A DNA stretch of 45,912 bases from Tychonema litorale BBK16 (GCF_021648855.1 NZ_JAKJHX010000033.1:1-45912); one strand, 5' to 3'; positions 28,147 to 37,622 are shown, counted from the stretch's first letter. The notes: generated by a model not told the origin, from the sequence alone. A program made the numbers and translations.

Positions 28147-30927
28147 ATGCTACTGAAATTAAAAAAATCGGCGATTCCCTGCGGGATAGCTTCGCTTCAC
28201 GGCAAAAGCTTCAGTCATCTTCCCCTACGCACGATCTTAATTGTGCCCTTTGTGTTGCAACTCTTCGCAGTTGTGGGGCTGACAGGCTATCTGTCGCTGC
28301 GAAACGGTCAAAAAGCGGTCAGCGATTTAGCTACTCGGCTGCAAAATGAAGTGAGTTTACGCATTGACCAACATCTGAATAGTTACCTGAATACTGCACG
28401 CAATCTCGCTCAAATTAACGCAGATGCCATTGACTTAGGGCTAGTAAATACGGACTCCCAAGAGGAAATGGGACGGTTTTTTTGGAAACAAATGCAGTTG
28501 TATAATGTGGGCTACATTAACTTTGGTACTAAAGCAGGTGAATTTACGGGTGCTGGATATTATACGGGAACTCAGATCATTGTTGGTGAAGCTTCTTTTA
28601 AGAAAAATGGCCACCGCGACCACTACTTTTATGAAACAGATAGGGACGGCAACCGGATTAAGCTTGTTGATATTTATAAAAATTTTGAGTTTTATAAAGA
28701 AGCTTGGTACGCACAGACTGTGCAAGCTGGAAAACCGATGTGGAGCGATATTTATCAGTGGGAAGTCCCGCCATTTCCACTAGCTGTTTCTGCAAATCAT
28801 CCAGTTTTCGACAAAAACAAAAATTTGCTTGGTGTGATGGGTATTGACCAGCGACTTTCGCAAATTAGCGATTTTTTGAAGCATCTAAAAGTTAGTCAAT
28901 CGGGAAAAATTTTTATCTTGGAACGCAACGGTTTAATAGTTGCCAGTTCCAGTACCGACTTACCTTACACCCTAGTCAACGACAAACCGCAGCGATTGAA
29001 AGCAATAGAAATTCCCGATCCCTTAATTAAATCTGCTGCTCAACATTTGCAGCAAATATTTGGCGCTTTTAGAGAAATTCAATCAAGTCAACAGTTAGAA
29101 TTTAGCATTAAGGGCGACAAACAATTTGTGCAAGTAACTCCCTGGAAAGACAAATGGGGTTTGGATTGGCTGGTAGTTGTAGTTGTCCCAGAATCAGATT
29201 TTATGGAACAAATTAACGCCAACACTCGGACTACGATTTTACTGTGTTTGGGAGCTTTAGGAGTTGCGATCGCCCTGGGTATTTACACCTCTCGCTGGAT
29301 TTCCCAACCGATATTGCGATTGGGCCAAGCATCAGAGGCGATCGCATCTGGGGAACTAGACCAACAAGTAGAAGCCTCACCAGTGAACGAATTAAGCGTT
29401 TTAAGCAATTCATTTAACCGGATGGCACAGCAATTGCGCGAATCCTTTGCTACCCTAGAAAAAACTAATCAAGAACTAGAAATTAGAGTCGAAGAGCGCA
29501 CCGCTGAACTTACCGAATCGAAACTCGTCGCCGATGCAGCTAACCACGCTAAAAGCGACTTTCTCGCCAATATGAGCCACGAATTGAGAACGCCATTAAA
29601 CGGAATTTTAGGCTACGCTCAAATCCTCGAACGCTCTCAAACAATGACCCAACCAGACCAGCACGGCATCAGCATCATCTACCAGTGCGGCAGTCATTTA
29701 TTAACTTTAATTAACGACATTCTCGACCTATCCAAAATTGAAGCTGGAAAAATGGAACTGCATCCAACCGCATTTCATCTCCCTTCATTTCTCCAAGCAG
29801 TAGTCGAAATTAGTCGTATCAAAGCCGAACAAAAAGACATTAAATTCAATTACGAACCCACCCCAGATTTACCCACTGGCATTATTGCAGACGAGAAACG
29901 ATTGCGACAAGTGTTGTTAAACTTACTTGGAAATGCCATCAAATTCACTGATAATGGCAGCGTCACCTTAGAAATATCTGTCCGTAGCAACCAATCAGAC
30001 TCCTCTCTAATTCAACTTGATTTTCAAATACGAGATACAGGAGTAGGAATGAGTTCTGTACAATTAGAAAAGATATTTTTACCCTTCGAGCAAGTCGGAG
30101 ATGATTCTCGCAAATCAGAAGGAACTGGACTCGGACTCGCCATCACTCAAAAAATCATCGAAATGATGGATAGCAGCATCAACGTGCAAAGCAAATCAGG
30201 TGTGGGTAGCCTCTTTGAATTTCATATATCTTGTCCTGTTGCTACGGATTGGATGCACAAAAATCCGACTAAAATCGGAAGAATTTTGGGTTATTCTGGC
30301 AGCAAAAAACAAGTTTTAATTGTAGATGATAGGTGGGAAAATCGATCGGTAATTGTCAATCTGCTGTCACCTTTAGGTTTTGCGATGGTGGAAGCAGAAA
30401 ACGGGCTAGAAGCATTAGAAAAGATTGGTGAATTGCCACCGGATTTAATTATTACCGATTTGTCGATGCCAGTCGTGGACGGGTGGGAGATGCTGTCGCA
30501 AGTGCGGCAATCGGAAAATTTCAAAAATATCCGAATTATCGTCTCGTCAGCTAGTGTTTACGAGATGGACAAGCAACAGAGTTTAGCAGCAGGTGGAGAT
30601 GATTTCTTATCAAAACCTGTGCAAGCTGAAGAACTTTATGTTTTGTTAGCAAAACATTTAGATTTGTCGTGGGTTTACGCAGAAACACTGACAGTCCCGA
30701 CAATAACTGTAGCGATGCAAGCGGAATCAGAAATTGTGAGACCGCCTGCTTCTCAATTGGCAAACTTGATAGAGTATGCTAGAAAGGGACAAATGAAAGG
30801 AATCGAGCAAGAGTTAGAAAAGCTAACTAAAAGCGATGCAAAATATCAGCCGTTTGTCAACCAGTTGAATCAATTAGTGAAAGACTTTAATATTCAGAAG
30901 ATTCGACAATTTCTGCAACAGGGTTAG
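28147..30927 (+). CDS. Hybrid sensor histidine kinase (dCACHE-HAMP-HisKA-HATPase-REC)
   Basis: This is a membrane sensor of 926 aa from ATG 28147 (930 aa if TTG 28135 is used; neither has a strong ribosome binding site). In order: a membrane segment near residues 25-50, a large periplasmic dCACHE-like sensor (about 65-355, including WSDIYQW and GVMGIDQRLSQISDF), a second membrane segment, HAMP (SRWISQPILRLGQASEAIAS), a coiled coil, HisKA with the phospho-His in SHELRTPLNGILGYAQIL (His about 478), HATPase (DEKRLRQVLLNLLGNAIKFT, GTGLGLAITQKIIE), and a receiver with Asp about 771 in IITDLSMP. A C-terminal helical tail follows. The next gene is a receiver-kinase, so the two may form one relay. 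The ligand is unknown. Confidence 0.92.
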   Translation: MLLKLKKSAIPCGIASLHGKSFSHLPLRTILIVPFVLQLFAVVGLTGYLSLRNGQKAVSDLATRLQNEVSLRIDQHLNSYLNTARNLAQINADAIDLGLVNTDSQEEMGRFFWKQMQLYNVGYINFGTKAGEFTGAGYYTGTQIIVGEASFKKNGHRDHYFYETDRDGNRIKLVDIYKNFEFYKEAWYAQTVQAGKPMWSDIYQWEVPPFPLAVSANHPVFDKNKNLLGVMGIDQRLSQISDFLKHLKVSQSGKIFILERNGLIVASSSTDLPYTLVNDKPQRLKAIEIPDPLIKSAAQHLQQIFGAFREIQSSQQLEFSIKGDKQFVQVTPWKDKWGLDWLVVVVVPESDFMEQINANTRTTILLCLGALGVAIALGIYTSRWISQPILRLGQASEAIASGELDQQVEASPVNELSVLSNSFNRMAQQLRESFATLEKTNQELEIRVEERTAELTESKLVADAANHAKSDFLANMSHELRTPLNGILGYAQILERSQTMTQPDQHGISIIYQCGSHLLTLINDILDLSKIEAGKMELHPTAFHLPSFLQAVVEISRIKAEQKDIKFNYEPTPDLPTGIIADEKRLRQVLLNLLGNAIKFTDNGSVTLEISVRSNQSDSSLIQLDFQIRDTGVGMSSVQLEKIFLPFEQVGDDSRKSEGTGLGLAITQKIIEMMDSSINVQSKSGVGSLFEFHISCPVATDWMHKNPTKIGRILGYSGSKKQVLIVDDRWENRSVIVNLLSPLGFAMVEAENGLEALEKIGELPPDLIITDLSMPVVDGWEMLSQVRQSENFKNIRIIVSSASVYEMDKQQSLAAGGDDFLSKPVQAEELYVLLAKHLDLSWVYAETLTVPTITVAMQAESEIVRPPASQLANLIEYARKGQMKGIEQELEKLTKSDAKYQPFVNQLNQLVKDFNIQKIRQFLQQG

Positions 30928-30990
30928 GAATTGTGCGACATATTTAAGAACGCAACTACAAATCTATAAATTTTGAAAACAGGGGAAAAA

Positions 30991-32310
30991 ATGTTAAACT
31001 TTGAAGAAATAGGAACAATTTTAGTCATAGATGACAACCCAACTAATTTACAAGTTTTGTATAAAGCTTTGTCCGATCGCGGATATGACGTTTTGGTGGA
31101 AATGGACGGTAAAAGCGGGATCGAACTCGTGAAAAACTCTCCTCCAGATTTAATTTTATTGGATGTGATGATGCCGGGAATTGACGGATTTGAAACTTGC
31201 AGCAGGTTACAGGCAGATCCGTTAACCAAAGAGATTCCGATTATATTTATGACGGCTCTTTCGGATACAGTTGATAAAGTTAAAGGGCTGAGTTTAGGCG
31301 CGGTAGATTACATCAGCAAACCGTTTCAGCAAGAAGAAGTTTTAGCCCGAATTAAAGTCCATTTAAAACTGCGGCGGCTGAGTTTACAATTGGCAGAACA
31401 AAATCAGCAGCTAGAGGAGCGAGTAAAGCAACGAACTGCAAAACTTTACAAAACTATAGAAGAATTAAAGCAAACGCAATTGCACCTAGTTCAAAGTGAG
31501 AAAATGTCTGCAATTGGTCAGCTAATTGCTGGTATTGCCCACGAAATTAACAACCCTGTCGGCTGTATAGTCGGCAATATTGAGGAAGCGACTAACGCGA
31601 TTAAAGACTTGACCGAATATTTGCAGCTTTGCCAGGAAAAATGTCACATTCCCGGTTCGGAAATCGAGAGGAAAGCATCAGAGATAGATCTAGAATTTCT
31701 CATAGAAGACTTACCAAAAATGCTGTTTTCTATGAAAACTGGAATCGATCGCATCCGCAACATCAGCAATTCGCTCCGCACGTTTTCCCGTGCAGACAGC
31801 GAGCATAAAGTGTTAGCCGATATCCGCGAAGGGATTGACAGCACCTTGATGATTTTGCAGCACCGTCTCAAGGCTAATAATAACCGCCCAGCAATTCAAG
31901 TTATCAAAAATTATGGCGATATTCCTTTGCTCAAATGCTATTTAGGACAACTCAACCAGGTATTTATGAATGTACTCGCAAATGCGATCGATGCTTTAGA
32001 AGAAGCCAACCAAGGACGCACTTTTGCATCTATTACATCTGCACCCAACATCATTACTATTACTACTCAATTATCGGAGTGCAAGCGAGAGGTTTGGATT
32101 AAAATCAAAGACAATGGCAAAGGAATGGCTGAGGAAATAATACCGCAGATTTTTGACCATTCGTTTACTACAAAAGCTGTTGGGAAAGGAACGGGAATCG
32201 GTTTGTCAATCAGCCGTCAAATAGTGGAAGAAACTCAGGGCGGCTGTTTGACTTGTTCGTCTGTCTTGGGAGAAGGGACGGAATTTACGATCGCCCTTAA
32301 TCTCGAATAG
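30991..32310 (+). CDS. Receiver-histidine kinase
   Basis: This is a soluble 439-aa protein. An N-terminal receiver (ILVIDDNPTNLQ, phospho-Asp D58 in LILLDVMMPG, Lys in YISKPFQ) joins through a coiled coil to a kinase core: phospho-His H184 in GIAHEINNPVGCIVGNI, N-box NVLANAIDAL, and G-boxes DNGKGM and GKGTGIGLSISRQIVEE. Such proteins take phosphate at the receiver and gate their own kinase. The frame opens at TTG 30973, but ATG 30991 has AGGGG five to six bases upstream. It is 63 bases downstream of the hybrid kinase and probably co-transcribed. The output regulator is unknown. Confidence 0.92.
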   Translation: MLNFEEIGTILVIDDNPTNLQVLYKALSDRGYDVLVEMDGKSGIELVKNSPPDLILLDVMMPGIDGFETCSRLQADPLTKEIPIIFMTALSDTVDKVKGLSLGAVDYISKPFQQEEVLARIKVHLKLRRLSLQLAEQNQQLEERVKQRTAKLYKTIEELKQTQLHLVQSEKMSAIGQLIAGIAHEINNPVGCIVGNIEEATNAIKDLTEYLQLCQEKCHIPGSEIERKASEIDLEFLIEDLPKMLFSMKTGIDRIRNISNSLRTFSRADSEHKVLADIREGIDSTLMILQHRLKANNNRPAIQVIKNYGDIPLLKCYLGQLNQVFMNVLANAIDALEEANQGRTFASITSAPNIITITTQLSECKREVWIKIKDNGKGMAEEIIPQIFDHSFTTKAVGKGTGIGLSISRQIVEETQGGCLTCSSVLGEGTEFTIALNLE

Positions 32311-32334
32311 TATCTATCCCATAGGAAAACAGCT

Positions 32335-32361
32335 TACCCGACTTTTTAAGGAAGTCGGGTA
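32335..32361. terminator. Hairpin between the receiver-kinase and the cold-induced-type gene
   Basis: Perfect 10-bp arms TACCCGACTT (32335-32344) and AAGTCGGGTA (32352-32361) with a seven-base loop lie 24 bases after the kinase stop, between convergent genes. It could serve either strand. Confidence 0.55.
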
Positions 32362-32367
32362 TCTAAC

Positions 32368-32397
32368 AGGAGAGGACACGGCAATGCCGTTTCCTAC
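32368..32397. repeat. GGACACGGCAATGCCGT repeat, half copy
   Basis: One arm of the palindromic element (AGGAGAGGACACGGCAATGC, then CGTTTCCTAC) stands alone next to the hairpin at 32335-32361. The matching right arm is absent. Confidence 0.75.
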
Positions 32398-32422
32398 TGA
32401 CAACTGCCAACTGACAAATAAG

Positions 32423-32764
32423 TTAGTCTTTGATCTTGCTCACAGCCTTTTCCACTTGTTGCTTAAAGGATGTAGCCCTTGTATTGGAAGGATTTTTCAT
32501 CTTATCGCTGTCAGCATCTCCCTGAACTTCATTAATCCCTTCGTTAGCTTTTTTCTGAGTTTCTTCCATAGACATCGGGTCTTTCAAAACTGCTTTTTGA
32601 GCTTCTTTTTCAATCCCCAAAAGTTGTTCTGTACCTTTTGTAGGGCTGCTGGCAATTGCAAAAGCTGGGAAAGCATTAGAAACAAACATCAAGGCACAAA
32701 AACAAACTGTTATCAAAGAGCGCACTAAACGGCTTACAGGCAGATTAAAGTTGATTAAAGACAT
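32423..32764 (-). CDS. Small secreted protein resembling cyanobacterial low-temperature-induced proteins
   Basis: This 113-aa protein has a signal peptide (about 1-36, ending AFPAFA) and a short charged mature part: GTEQLLGIEKEAQKAVLKDP, MSMEETQKKANEGINEVQGD, ADSDKMKNPSNTRATSF. The ETQKKANEGINEVQG and DKMKNPSNT segments match my memory of the lti (low-temperature-induced) protein group of cyanobacteria, whose function is not understood. The ATG is preceded by GGGAGAG. It ends in a helix, VEKAVSKIKD. Cold induction is inferred from family membership only. Confidence 0.7.
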   Translation of the reverse strand: MSLINFNLPVSRLVRSLITVCFCALMFVSNAFPAFAIASSPTKGTEQLLGIEKEAQKAVLKDPMSMEETQKKANEGINEVQGDADSDKMKNPSNTRATSFKQQVEKAVSKIKD

Positions 32765-32962
32765 ACAAAAGCTCTCCCTTTTTAGTAGAATTTTTCATCG
32801 CGCAGATTGTGGCTAGGTTAAGAATGAACCAAGTCCAGCAAAATCTTTAGCTCAATTCTGATACAAGCAATAGCATTTAGCAATTGGTGTCTTTTAAATC
32901 GAGCTAATATATATATTGCTTAAAAAGCTATAGCTTGAAATCATTCTCAAGGAATATTTATA

Positions 32963-33128
32963 CTTTGAGGAGGACACGGCAATGCCGTATCCCTACCCCA
33001 AAATAATCTTGTAGGGACACGGCACTGCCGTCTCCTGATTTTGAGCTTTGAGGAGGACACGGCAATCCCGTCTCCCTACCCCAAAATAATCTTGTAGGGA
33101 CACGGCACTGCCGTCTCCTGATTTTGAT
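32963..33128. repeat. Tandem duplicate of the GGACACGGCAATGCCGT palindrome
   Basis: Two 83-bp units (32963-33045 and 33046-33128) follow one another with only three differences. Each contains a full palindromic element: left arm AGGACACGGCAATGCCGT, loop CCCCAAAATAATCTTG, right arm GGGACACGGCACTGCCGTCT. The second ends 35 bases before the hisF stop. The rest of the 399-base gap (32765-32962) is AT-rich upstream DNA of the cold-induced-type gene, with no gene seen. Confidence 0.92.
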
Positions 33129-33163
33129 TGACATCAATTCCGATGCCACCAGATTTGGTATGA

Positions 33164-33934
33164 CTACTGTTGTCGCACCGGAATTTGGCATTTTGCCAGA
33201 TAAGTCTTAATTTCTCCAACACTTAACTGGCCAAAATGCAGCAGCGAAGCCAGCAGTGCGGCTTCCGCTTTACCTTCAGTCACCGCCTCGTAGATGTGGT
33301 GGCAATTGCCAGCGCCACCAGAAGCAATTACCGGAATTTCCACCATTTCAGCAATACTTCGGGTTAATGCCAAGTCATAGCCCGCTTGAGTGCCGTCAGA
33401 GTCCATGCTTGTCACCAGTAGTTCGCCTGCGCCCCGTTGTTCGGCTTCCTTCGCCCAAGCGATCGCATCTTTTCCCGTATTTTCTCGCCCTCCACGCACA
33501 TACACATCCCAACCAGGATTATCCGCGTCTTGGCGTTTGCGAGCATCGATCGCCACTACAATACACTGATTGCCAAATCGATCGCTCGCTTTGTCGATCA
33601 AACCAGGATCTCGCACCGCCGCTGAATTAATACTCACCTTATCAGCGCCAGCCCTCAACAAACTTCTAATCGTATCTAAGGATTGAATACCCCCGCCCAC
33701 CGTCAAAGGGATAAAAACGCGATCGGCCGTCCGGTACACCACATCAATCATAATATCCCGGTCTTCGTGAGTCGCCGTAATATCCAGAAACACCAACTCA
33801 TCCGCCCCCGCATCATTATAAACCTGAGCCATTTCTACCGGATCGCCAGCATCCAGGAGGTTGACAAAATTGACACCTTTGACCACACGGCCAGCTTTCA
33901 CATCTAGACAAGGCAAAATCCTCTTCGACAACAT
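33164..33934 (-). CDS. hisF: Imidazole glycerol phosphate synthase cyclase subunit
   Basis: This 256-aa TIM-barrel enzyme works with HisH to form imidazole glycerol phosphate and AICAR in histidine synthesis. Landmarks are [20 protein letters not shown] with the catalytic Asp11 equivalent, [44 protein letters not shown], and the second catalytic Asp in [16 protein letters not shown]. The frame is open to 34036, but the conserved N-terminus fixes ATG 33934. Its hisH partner is not in the window. A duplicated palindrome lies just beyond its 3' end. Confidence 0.97.
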   Translation of the reverse strand: MLSKRILPCLDVKAGRVVKGVNFVNLLDAGDPVEMAQVYNDAGADELVFLDITATHEDRDIMIDVVYRTADRVFIPLTVGGGIQSLDTIRSLLRAGADKVSINSAAVRDPGLIDKASDRFGNQCIVVAIDARKRQDADNPGWDVYVRGGRENTGKDAIAWAKEAEQRGAGELLVTSMDSDGTQAGYDLALTRSIAEMVEIPVIASGGAGNCHHIYEAVTEGKAEAALLASLLHFGQLSVGEIKTYLAKCQIPVRQQ

Positions 33935-34318
33935 AACTTTTGTTTGTAGATAGCTATTGGGTGGGCGATTTTCAACTATGGAAACGGGAATTTCCCCACT
34001 ATACCAGGGCTGTTTCATTCTCAACAAAAAACTCAAATGAAGAGGGAGAGGGAGATGGGGAGAAGAGGGAGAGGCGGAGAGGGAAAGCCAAGTATGTAAT
34101 TACTGATCGCAAACACAAATGATGAGTCCACTTGTGACTCCCATGAAATTCGGTCATACTAGACCAGTCTGGTATATAAAAATCGGCTAAACAATCTAAA
34201 ATTTTACAAAAAACTGATTTGCAGTTTTTAGCATAATTATTAGCCAATAGCTCCCGGTCAATCTAAAATCTTAAGTGTAAAACTTGAAATCGGTCGAATT
34301 GATGTCGTTTCTGAGACT
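33935..34318. other. Divergent intergenic region hisF / FHA-cyclase
   Basis: In this 384-base gap a purine-only-like stretch of GAGGGAGAGGGAGATGGGGA type lies at 34036-34085. At 34156-34175 is ATACTAGACCAGTCTGGTAT, a 20-bp near-perfect palindrome that could be an operator. No reading frame is convincing. Confidence 0.45.
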
Positions 34319-35314
34319 GTGGTGATTTTGCAAACGAACCCACATATGGTACTTCGCACAGAAGGCGGCAATCGCTACTTGCCGTTGGCTGGTGGCAATT
34401 GCTGGACAGTAGGGCGGAGTGATGACAATAATTTTGTGTTAATCGATCGCTGGATTTCCCGGAATCACGCGATGTTACAGCAAATGGAAACCGGAGAATT
34501 TTACCTGATCGACTTGGGCAGCCGCAATGGTACCTTTATCAATGGGCGACGGGTAAGTATTCCTGTAACTCTGAAAAATGGCGATCGGCTGATGTTCGGC
34601 CAAACCGAATTAGACTTCTATAACCCAAGTGCGATCCGTCAGCTTGAGCAAACGCACGACACGGACTCCGAAGACTTTACAGCAACTTTGACGGTTCGCA
34701 GCCTGATCAGTGTCGTGGTAATGGACATCCGAGACTTTACAGTATTGACTCGTCAGCTAGATGAAACACTCCTCTCCGAAGTCATCGGCACTTGGTTCCG
34801 CAAAGCAGGACACATTATTCGCAAACACGGCAGTTGGGTGGATAAATACATCGGCGATGCAATCATGGCCGTTTGGTTTCACAAAACCGATCATGTTAGC
34901 AATGAGGAAATGATGAGGATTTGTGAAGCTTTGAGCCAATTGCACCAGGCAACGGATGAACTCAGCAGTAAATACCCACTGCCTTTTCCTTTGCGAGTCG
35001 GTGCTGGTATTAATACTGGTTATGCAATGGTCGGAAATTCTGGTAGCAGCGATCGATCGGACTACACTGCCTTGGGAGATACTGTCAATGCAGCCTTCCG
35101 CTTAGAATCTTGCACCAAGCAACTCGGCAAGGACATCGCTGTAGGAGAAACTACCTACAAATACCTGGCTAAATTGGGTGCAGAAAATGCTTTCGAGCAA
35201 CACGTCGTTGATTTGAAAGGTTACGACACTCCGACTGTGACTTATAGCAGTAACTATGCTGACTTGAACACTTTTTTGAAATCAACTGGCAATAGTTCAG
35301 GTAATGATACTTAG
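34319..35314 (+). CDS. FHA domain-adenylate/guanylate cyclase (class III)
   Basis: This 331-aa soluble protein joins a phosphothreonine-binding FHA domain (about 20-100: WTVGRSDDNNFVL, SRNHAMLQ, DLGSRNGTFINGRRV) to a class III cyclase (about 125-310). Metal ligands D136 (VVMDIRDF) and D180 (KYIGDAIMAVW) and the catalytic N257 and R261 (GDTVNAAFRLE) are all present, so it is probably active. It should make cAMP (or cGMP) under control of a Ser/Thr kinase signal. The start is GTG 34319 (GTG 34322 and ATG 34346 are alternatives). Nucleotide specificity cannot be read with confidence. Confidence 0.9.
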   Translation: MVILQTNPHMVLRTEGGNRYLPLAGGNCWTVGRSDDNNFVLIDRWISRNHAMLQQMETGEFYLIDLGSRNGTFINGRRVSIPVTLKNGDRLMFGQTELDFYNPSAIRQLEQTHDTDSEDFTATLTVRSLISVVVMDIRDFTVLTRQLDETLLSEVIGTWFRKAGHIIRKHGSWVDKYIGDAIMAVWFHKTDHVSNEEMMRICEALSQLHQATDELSSKYPLPFPLRVGAGINTGYAMVGNSGSSDRSDYTALGDTVNAAFRLESCTKQLGKDIAVGETTYKYLAKLGAENAFEQHVVDLKGYDTPTVTYSSNYADLNTFLKSTGNSSGNDT

Positions 35315-35410
35315 TCCGTGCCTTGTCGCCGATTTATTGCGAAAACTGCATAGGCAAAATGGTAATCTCTACATAATAAATGCTGTGTATTTAAAGGGAG
35401 ACAAAACTTC

Positions 35411-35845
35411 ATGAAACGATTGGGTCGTCTATTGGCAGTATTGGGCTTAGTGCTCGGCTGTTTTGCTTGGGCCGGAGATCAAAGTGCGATCGCGGCTTCT
35501 TTGAGCCGTCTGATATTGCCATCATCCTCGCTCATAGCCGTTGAAGCGCCGACTAGAACCAATCGCGCCGATGACAAGCTTGCCACAGAATATGGCAAAA
35601 AACTTGATTTGAACAACAGCGCTGTCCGAGACTTTCGGGACTATCGAGGGCTGTATCCTACTTTGGCTGGACTAATTATTAAGAATGCTCCTTACGCAAA
35701 AATCGAGGACGTACTCAACATTTCCAATTTGACTGAACCTCAGAAAACCTTGTTGCAAGCCAACATGGACAAATTCACAGTGACTGATGTTGACTCCGTT
35801 TTTATTGAAGGAGACACCAGGTTGAACAATGGTCTCTACGACTAG
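35411..35845 (+). CDS. psbU: Photosystem II 12 kDa extrinsic protein
   Basis: This 144-aa lumenal subunit stabilises the oxygen-evolving cluster of photosystem II. A signal peptide (about 1-29, ending AIAA) precedes the mature protein. Typical segments are LATEYGKKLDLNNSAVRDF, RDYRGLYPTLAGLIIKNAPY, KIEDVLNISNLTEPQK and the C-terminal FIEGDTRLNNGLYD. The ATG has AGGGAG upstream (about 35395). It appears to be monocistronic, in the stretch between the FHA-cyclase and nadB. Confidence 0.96.
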   Translation: MKRLGRLLAVLGLVLGCFAWAGDQSAIAASLSRLILPSSSLIAVEAPTRTNRADDKLATEYGKKLDLNNSAVRDFRDYRGLYPTLAGLIIKNAPYAKIEDVLNISNLTEPQKTLLQANMDKFTVTDVDSVFIEGDTRLNNGLYD

Positions 35846-35972
35846 ATAGCACTTGCTCTCATCAGTCGGCATTCGGCAGAAGGCAGAAAGCAGAAGGCAA
35901 AAAGAAAAGATCTTTTTCTCGATGCTGATGAATTCTGCCTTTAATTTATTTTATTGATTTTCCTTCTGCTAT

Positions 35973-37622
35973 ATGACTGACAAATTTGACGTATTGGTTG
36001 TAGGTGCCGGGGCTGCCGGTCTGTACACGGCACTTTGCCTCCCAGAACACTTGCAAGTGGGCTTGATCAATAAAAATACTCTGCCTGTTTCTGCTAGTGA
36101 TTGGGCCCAAGGAGGGATTGCTGCGGCGATCGCGCCTGAAGATTCTGCGGCGCTGCACGTTCAGGATACACTCGTGGCGGGCGCTGGTCTTTGCGACTGG
36201 GAAGCAGTGAAATTTTTAGTAGAAGAAGCGCCTGAGTGTATTGATGCTTTGGTAAAAATGGGCGTGGCATTCGATCGCACCGGAACAGATTTAGCACTCA
36301 CCCTAGAAGCAGCCCACTCCCGCCGCCGCGTGCTCCACTCCGCCGACACCACAGGTAAAGCAGTCGTCAGTACCCTGACAGCAAAAGTCTTAAGTCGCAA
36401 AAATATTCAATTAATCTCTCCAGCTTTCGCTTTGAGTTTGTGGCTAAACCCCGAAACAGGCCGCTGTCAGGGGATTAGCGCTATTTGTGGTTCAACTGTC
36501 AAATACTTGACCGCAGAGGCCGTGGTACTCGCCACAGGGGGCGGTGGACAGGTATTTGCTCAAACCACTAACCCATCTGTAAGTACCGGAGATGGGGTGG
36601 CAATTGGTTGGCGCGCTGGGGCACTGCTGCGAGATTTAGAATTTGTGCAGTTTCACCCTACAGCCCTCAGTAAAGTGGGCGCGCCTCGGTTTCTGATTAG
36701 CGAAGCGGTGCGGGGAGAAGGTGCTCACTTGGTTGACAGCAAAGGATATCGGTTTGCTTTTGACTATCACCCCAGTGGGGAACTCGCCCCTCGTGATGTT
36801 GTCAGTCGCGCGATTTTCCGGCACTTGCAGAAGACTGGGGAACCTCATGTGTGGCTGGATTTACGCCCGATCGCAGTTGATCGACTTCGCTACAGGTTTC
36901 CGAATATCATCCAAGTGTGTGCTAACTGGGGAATTGACATATTCTCCGAACCAGTTCCTGTGACACCCGCAGCCCATTACTGGATGGGAGGGATTGTCGC
37001 TGACAAGTTCAACCAAACTTCGATTCCTGGTTTGTACGCCGTGGGAGAAACTGCCAGCACGGGAGTACACGGTGCCAACCGTTTGGCCAGTAATTCACTG
37101 CTGGAATGTCTGGTTTTTGGCTCACAGATGGCACATTTGAAGTTAGAAGGCAATGTTTCCTCTCCCCAGCCCGATGTGGAAAGAGTCGCAAAGTCGATCG
37201 GTGTTTGGGAAATTGTCGCGATCGAAAAATTGCGCTTTGAACTACCACAATTAGTGTGGCAAAGTGCAGGAATTTGTCGTGGACAGAGAGACTTGGAAAG
37301 TGCGATCGCCCAAGTTGAAATTTGGCGACAAGAATTTATCTCTTTGCCATTGAGTGAAAGTTTGCTGAAGTTGCGGCCTGGGAAAATTATTGATTTCTCC
37401 CCTGCGGATGACGATACCAGTCTGCTTTTGCGAAATTGGGGAGAAGTTTACAATTTATTGGATATCGGATATTTGATTCTGAAAAGTGCTGCTTTTCGGA
37501 CAGAAAGCCGAGGCGGACATTACCGACTTGACTATCCACTTGCTGATGTGGATTGGTGCAGGCACACTTTAATTCAAAACAACAATTGGGAGAAATCTAG
37601 TGTTATCTTCAATCCGGGTTAG
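35973..37622 (+). CDS. nadB: L-aspartate oxidase
   Basis: This 549-aa FAD enzyme oxidises aspartate to iminoaspartate, the first step of NAD synthesis with NadA. FAD loop VVGAGAAGLYTALCLPE starts near residue 8. Others are DWAQGGIAAAIAPEDS, the catalytic HSRRRVLHSADTTG region, FVQFHPTALS, EAVRGEGAHL, and HYWMGGIVADKFNQT with GVHGANRLASNSLLE. The C-terminal helical domain is complete. Length is normal. Succinate dehydrogenase flavoprotein is related, but NadB motifs and the context of a lone flavoprotein gene favour this call. Confidence 0.96.
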   Translation: MTDKFDVLVVGAGAAGLYTALCLPEHLQVGLINKNTLPVSASDWAQGGIAAAIAPEDSAALHVQDTLVAGAGLCDWEAVKFLVEEAPECIDALVKMGVAFDRTGTDLALTLEAAHSRRRVLHSADTTGKAVVSTLTAKVLSRKNIQLISPAFALSLWLNPETGRCQGISAICGSTVKYLTAEAVVLATGGGGQVFAQTTNPSVSTGDGVAIGWRAGALLRDLEFVQFHPTALSKVGAPRFLISEAVRGEGAHLVDSKGYRFAFDYHPSGELAPRDVVSRAIFRHLQKTGEPHVWLDLRPIAVDRLRYRFPNIIQVCANWGIDIFSEPVPVTPAAHYWMGGIVADKFNQTSIPGLYAVGETASTGVHGANRLASNSLLECLVFGSQMAHLKLEGNVSSPQPDVERVAKSIGVWEIVAIEKLRFELPQLVWQSAGICRGQRDLESAIAQVEIWRQEFISLPLSESLLKLRPGKIIDFSPADDDTSLLLRNWGEVYNLLDIGYLILKSAAFRTESRGGHYRLDYPLADVDWCRHTLIQNNNWEKSSVIFNPG

